Positions 60,824 through 64,000 of a stretch of 64,000 nt of DNA are shown piece after piece. The stretch is from Sphingomonas sp. Root720. Its GTDB lineage: Bacteria > Pseudomonadota > Alphaproteobacteria > Sphingomonadales > Sphingomonadaceae. The stretch is from positions 240,247 to 304,246 of the forward strand of contig NZ_LMID01000014.1 in assembly GCF_001428605.1 (NCBI RefSeq), in the 5' to 3' direction. Numbering within the stretch: the stretch's first letter is position 1; each line of letters starts with the position of its first letter. The notes below the pieces were generated by a model. The model was not told the DNA's origin. It worked only from the letters and a program-made list of their open reading frames with translations, and ran no database searches. Made by a program: the position numbers and the translations under genes.

Positions 60824-60837
60824 GTTGACTGTCCAAT
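60824..60837. promoter_or_regulatory. Candidate FadR/GntR-type operator before hexuronate MFS transporter
   Basis: GTTGACTGTCCAAT, one base different from the complement of the 54020 site (GTTGACTGACCAAT). It lies 60 bp upstream of the MFS gene. A looser half site TGGTCATACAG follows at 60857-60867. Confidence 0.58.
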
Positions 60838-60897
60838 TGCGGCAATATAGCTGTTTTGGTCATACAGATTCATCGCAGGTACCAAAAGGAGGTCCGC

Positions 60898-62250
60898 ATG
60901 GACGAGGGGAGCGGGCCTTGGTGGAAGGGCGTCACCGGCTATCAGTGGCTGGTCTTTGCGGTCGCGTCGGGTGCCTGGCTTTTCGACACGATGGACCAGC
61001 GGCTTTTCTCGCTTGCGCGCATCCCCGCCCTCGGCGACCTGATGGGCTTGCCGGCCTCGCATGTTGACGTGCAGGCCTTCGCGAAGATGGTGACCGCGCT
61101 GTTCCTCGTCGGGTGGGGGCTTGGCGGACTGATCATTGGCCCGCTCGGCGATCGCTATGGCCGCGTCCGGCTGCTAACCATCTCGATCCTGCTCTATTCG
61201 ATCTGCACCGGGATCACCGCGCTGTGCCAGACGGCGGGCGAATTCGCGGCGTTGCGCTTCGTGACGGGGCTGGGGATCGGCGGGGTGTTCGGCCTGGCCG
61301 TTGCGATTATCGTCGACACGGTCGACGGCCCGGCGCGGCTGGCGATGCTCGCGGGACTGCAGCTTCTCTCGACGGTCGGCAATGTCGGCTCGGCAATTGT
61401 GAAAATGGGGGTGGACGGTCTCGCGCGCCGCGACCTTATCGCGGTGGAAGCGGTGTGGCGCTGGCTGTTCGTGGTAGGTGCTTTGCCGGCGCTCATCGCC
61501 ATCGTGGCGATTCTCGGTATCCGTGAGCCTCGGGCCTGGATCGAGCGCAAGGAACGGGGGCAACTGCCCAAAGGGGCGTTCGGTGCCTATGTCGATCTGT
61601 TCGGCAATTCGGCCGAGCGTCGAGGCTTGCTTATCGGCAGTCTTCTTGCGGTCGCGGGCGTCGTTGGGCTTTGGGGAATCGGCGAATATGCGGTCGATCT
61701 CCAGCATGCCGTGTTCACCAGCTATTATGCCGAGCGGCTAGTGCCGGCTCAGGTCGCAGCAGCCGTCGCCGACGCCAAGAACTGGGCCTATATGCTGCAG
61801 ATGGCCGGCGGTGCGGTGGGGATGCTCGTCTTCACCCTGATCGCCGATCGGGTGGGGCGAAGACCTGCCTTCCTGACATGTTTTGCCGCGGCCTTCGTTG
61901 TGACGATTTTCGTCTATGCCCGGCTGCAAACGCCGATCGACGCCTATTGGATGATGCCGTTGATGGGCGCCGCCCAGTTCAGCCTGTTCGCCGGTTTCTC
62001 GATCTACCTTCCGGAACTGTTCGGTGCGGCCGCGCGGGGCACGGGTGTATCCTTCGCCTATAACCTCGGTCGTTTCGCCGCCGCTGCCGGAAGCTTCGGT
62101 TCGGCTTGGCTCAGCACCAGTTTTTTCGGCGGGTTCGATGCGCCCGATCCGCTCCGCTATTCAGCAATGACGATGTGCGTGATCTTCCTGATCGGTCTGA
62201 TCGCGGCGTGGTTCGCGCCTGAGACACGCGGCCGGCCGATGCCGGCATGA
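60898..62250 (+). CDS. MFS transporter (sugar acid/uronate uptake candidate)
   Basis: A 450-residue inner-membrane protein with 12 predicted hydrophobic helices. Motif A GDRYGRVRLL follows TM2, repeated as DRVGRRPAF in the second half. It is of the sugar/metabolite porter type. The start ATG follows AAGGAGG at ideal spacing, so it is well translated. Between uxuB and the Gfo/Idh/MocA gene, it probably imports a uronate or sugar released in the periplasm. Confidence 0.9.
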   Translation: MDEGSGPWWKGVTGYQWLVFAVASGAWLFDTMDQRLFSLARIPALGDLMGLPASHVDVQAFAKMVTALFLVGWGLGGLIIGPLGDRYGRVRLLTISILLYSICTGITALCQTAGEFAALRFVTGLGIGGVFGLAVAIIVDTVDGPARLAMLAGLQLLSTVGNVGSAIVKMGVDGLARRDLIAVEAVWRWLFVVGALPALIAIVAILGIREPRAWIERKERGQLPKGAFGAYVDLFGNSAERRGLLIGSLLAVAGVVGLWGIGEYAVDLQHAVFTSYYAERLVPAQVAAAVADAKNWAYMLQMAGGAVGMLVFTLIADRVGRRPAFLTCFAAAFVVTIFVYARLQTPIDAYWMMPLMGAAQFSLFAGFSIYLPELFGAAARGTGVSFAYNLGRFAAAAGSFGSAWLSTSFFGGFDAPDPLRYSAMTMCVIFLIGLIAAWFAPETRGRPMPA

Positions 62251-62266
62251 TGACGAAAGGTTGATG

Positions 62267-63472
62267 ATGAGCAAAACGGTTCGAATTGGTATCGTCGGCG
62301 CGGGCTTTTCCGCCCATTTCCATCTGGCGAGCTATCGCAAGATCCGTGGTCCGTCGTTCGAGGTCGTGGGGATCGCCGGACGCGACCGGAGCAAGGCCGA
62401 GGCGCTCGCTGCCCAATATGGTGTGGCGCGTGTGCTGGACGATGCCGATGCGCTGATCGCCGATCCCGATATCGACGTGGTCGACCTATGTGTGCCCAAT
62501 CATCTGCATGTTCCCCTGATCATGAAGGCCGCGGCCCAGGGCAAGCACATCATCTGCGAAAAGCCGCTGGGCGGCTTCTTCGGGCCAGAAGGCGCGCCCG
62601 CCGACTGGTCGGCGCAGGATTTCCCTCGGCAGGCGATGTTCGACGGCGTGGTCGAGCAGCTCAATGCGGTTGGGAAGGCCGTTCGCGCGGCCGGCGTCAC
62701 CTTCTGCTATGCCGAGAACTGGGTCTATGCTCCGCCGATCGCCAAGCTCAACCGACTGATGGCGGCAAGCGGATCGACCATCCTGCGGATCGAGGGCGAG
62801 GAATCGCATTCGGGATCGCATGCTGATTATTCACGGCAGTGGCGCCAGGCCGGAGGTGGCTCCCTGCTACGGCTGTGCGTCCATCCGATCGGCGGCGCGC
62901 TGCACGTGAAGTATGAGGAAGGCCGTCGGCGCAATGGCCGGCCGATCCGCCCGGTCTCGGTGACTTGTCAGGTCGCCAGGCTTACCGACATTCCGTCCTT
63001 CCAGACCGAGGAACCCAAGCATATCGCTACCGGCTGGAAGGACGTCGAGGACTTTGCCGCGATCCTCATCGACTTCGAGGATGGATCGGTCGCCCAACTG
63101 ACTTCGACCGACACGCGGCTCGGCGGTATCCGCAATTTCCTGAGCGCTTATGGTTCGCGCGCGGTCGCGACCGCAAACATCAACCCGAACACCGCCTGTC
63201 AGGCCTACACACCCGACGGCGCCTATTTCGAAAGCGAATATATCGTCGAGAAGACCGAAACCAAGGCGGGCTGGTCCTTTCCGGCTCCCGACGAGGACAT
63301 GATCACGGGCTATCCCGCCGAACTGGAAGATTTCGTTATGGCGATCGCCGAAGGTCGGGCACCGAAGAGTGACCTGATGATGGCGCAGGATGTGCTCCTT
63401 CTGGTCTATGCCGGCTACCTGAGTGCTGCCGAGCGGCGGACCGTTGATATCCGGCCCTTTCTCCAGACGTAG
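62267..63472 (+). CDS. Gfo/Idh/MocA-family oxidoreductase
   Basis: A 401-residue NAD(P)-dependent sugar dehydrogenase-like enzyme. The Rossmann loop GAGFSAHFHLASY is near 8-20, VPNHLH precedes the EKPLGGF motif near 97-103, and the C-terminal alpha/beta domain carries GGGSLLRLCVHPIGGALH. Members oxidise or reduce sugars at C3, often reducing 3-keto sugars. It starts at ATG 62267 or 62264, both after AAAGG. With the periplasmic GMC enzyme and isomerase-like proteins it could complete a 3-keto-glycoside route in the cytoplasm. Confidence 0.9.
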   Translation: MSKTVRIGIVGAGFSAHFHLASYRKIRGPSFEVVGIAGRDRSKAEALAAQYGVARVLDDADALIADPDIDVVDLCVPNHLHVPLIMKAAAQGKHIICEKPLGGFFGPEGAPADWSAQDFPRQAMFDGVVEQLNAVGKAVRAAGVTFCYAENWVYAPPIAKLNRLMAASGSTILRIEGEESHSGSHADYSRQWRQAGGGSLLRLCVHPIGGALHVKYEEGRRRNGRPIRPVSVTCQVARLTDIPSFQTEEPKHIATGWKDVEDFAAILIDFEDGSVAQLTSTDTRLGGIRNFLSAYGSRAVATANINPNTACQAYTPDGAYFESEYIVEKTETKAGWSFPAPDEDMITGYPAELEDFVMAIAEGRAPKSDLMMAQDVLLLVYAGYLSAAERRTVDIRPFLQT

Positions 63473-63625
63473 TGATTATCGTGACGAGCCTGAGCTTCCG
63501 AAGGAGATGCAGGGTTGCCCGATCCGCCGGTGGAGCGACGACAACATCGGATCGGGATAGCGGCAGCCTTTCTGTCCGGCCCAGCCCATGCCCGCGGCAA
63601 AGAAATGCGCCTGGACCTTGAAACT

Positions 63626-63639
63626 GTAACCGATTACAT
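63626..63639. promoter_or_regulatory. Candidate LacI-family operator before zwf
   Basis: TGTAA-CCGA-TTACA, a perfect inverted repeat with the central CG typical of LacI-type sugar operators. It lies 41 bp upstream of the zwf start. The rest of the 63473-63680 gap shows no gene. Confidence 0.55.
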
Positions 63640-63680
63640 TTATCGGGTTTTGCAAGAGTGAAGACTGGGGGGATGGCGTA

Positions 63681-64000
63681 GTGTCGGCACCGAGCGAGAA
63701 GCTGCTCCTGTTCGGCGCGACCGGCGATCTGTCGCAGCGTATGCTGCTGCCGTCGCTCTACGGCCTTGCGGCGGATGGGCTGCTGCCGACGGGCCTGACC
63801 ATCGTCGCGACGGCGCGCAGCCCCCATGACGACGCGGCGTTCCGCGATTTCTCGGAAAAGGCGCTGCGCCGCTTCGTGCCCGACGAGCGGCTCGACGAGG
63901 AAGCGCTCGCGGCCTTCCTGCGGCGGATCAGCTATGTGCCGGTCGACGCGTCGAAGGCGGAGGACTTCGCCGCGCTGGCGGAGGCCGTCGGCTCGACCGA
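63681..64000 (+). CDS. zwf: Glucose-6-phosphate 1-dehydrogenase, 3' end beyond window
   Basis: The first 106 residues are visible. The N-terminal LLLFGATGDLSQRMLLPSLYGL contains the NADP-binding GATGDL and the conserved Lys/Arg-rich PSLY segment of G6PDH, followed by VATARSPHDDAAFRDF and ISYVPVDA. Starts at GTG 63681; the ATG at 63673 leads to an immediate stop. It is the first step of the Entner-Doudoroff route, which also consumes KDPG made by KdgK. A LacI-type operator precedes it. Confidence 0.93.
   Translation, partial: MSAPSEKLLLFGATGDLSQRMLLPSLYGLAADGLLPTGLTIVATARSPHDDAAFRDFSEKALRRFVPDERLDEEALAAFLRRISYVPVDASKAEDFAALAEAVGST

Noticed and set aside
1..64000. tRNA, rRNA, CRISPR array, riboswitch or origin
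   Set aside because: No cloverleaf-like, repeat-spacer or known aptamer pattern was recognised by eye on either strand; a covariance-model search would be needed to exclude small RNAs.

Overview
The window is high-GC DNA from an alphaproteobacterium, most likely a sphingomonad (Sphingomonadaceae). The signs are two large TonB-dependent receptors, Tat-exported sugar isomerase-like proteins, and a D-mannonate dehydratase whose length (402 aa) and active-site numbering match the Novosphingobium aromaticivorans ManD family. The genus cannot be fixed from sequence alone. There are no rRNA, tRNA or CRISPR features that I can see. The window is a patchwork of catabolic clusters separated by mobile-element scars.

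Layout. 1-1.6 kb: a serine-recombinase module (DUF3489, DUF2924, recombinase running off the left edge). 1.8-3.1 kb: an IS3-family element with a frameshifted orfA. 3.1-10.7 kb: tetR-soxBDAG-purU-folD, a heterotetrameric sarcosine oxidase with its one-carbon disposal enzymes; matching 16-18 bp palindromes lie before tetR and soxB. 10.9-30.3 kb: a catabolic island with four SnoaL-like proteins, an AhpD-like protein, an amidohydrolase, an ATP-dependent hydantoinase/oxoprolinase pair, a 2-hydroxyacid dehydrogenase, D-glycerate 3-kinase, a giant MalT/LAL-type LuxR regulator, thioredoxin reductase, nitroreductase, GST, a DadA-like flavoenzyme, thioredoxin and a TonB receptor. A G-rich dyad motif recurs in front of nearly every transcription unit of this island. 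30.6-31.2 kb: a decayed AMP-ligase. 31.2-36.8 kb: a second sarcosine oxidase locus (GlxA-type AraC regulator, soxBDA). Its soxG is cut after about 45 codons and abuts a 5'-truncated gpsA, followed by a transposase scar. 38-41.2 kb: LysR, cupin, MFS and a truncated hydrolase. 41.3-41.6 kb: a decayed second copy of the DUF2924/DUF3489 module. 41.6-64 kb: a uronate/glycoside utilisation region.

How the genes work together. In the left half, sarcosine oxidase demethylates sarcosine to glycine while loading a C1 unit on tetrahydrofolate; FolD and PurU then release it as formate. HyuAB could feed N-methylated or cyclic amides into this route, and the hydroxyacid dehydrogenase plus glycerate kinase would move glyoxylate or hydroxypyruvate carbon to 3-phosphoglycerate. 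This link is inferred, and several expected steps are not in the window. In the right half, a TonB receptor, periplasmic oxidoreductases (PQQ-cytochrome c, GMC plus Tat subunit 3) and three Tat-signal xylose-isomerase-like proteins appear to attack glycosides outside the cytoplasm. UxaC, UxuB, ManD and KdgK form a complete route from glucuronate to 2-keto-3-deoxy-6-phosphogluconate, and zwf begins at the right edge. A shared 13-14 bp FadR-type operator precedes four of these transcription units, next to two paralogous GntR/FadR regulators.
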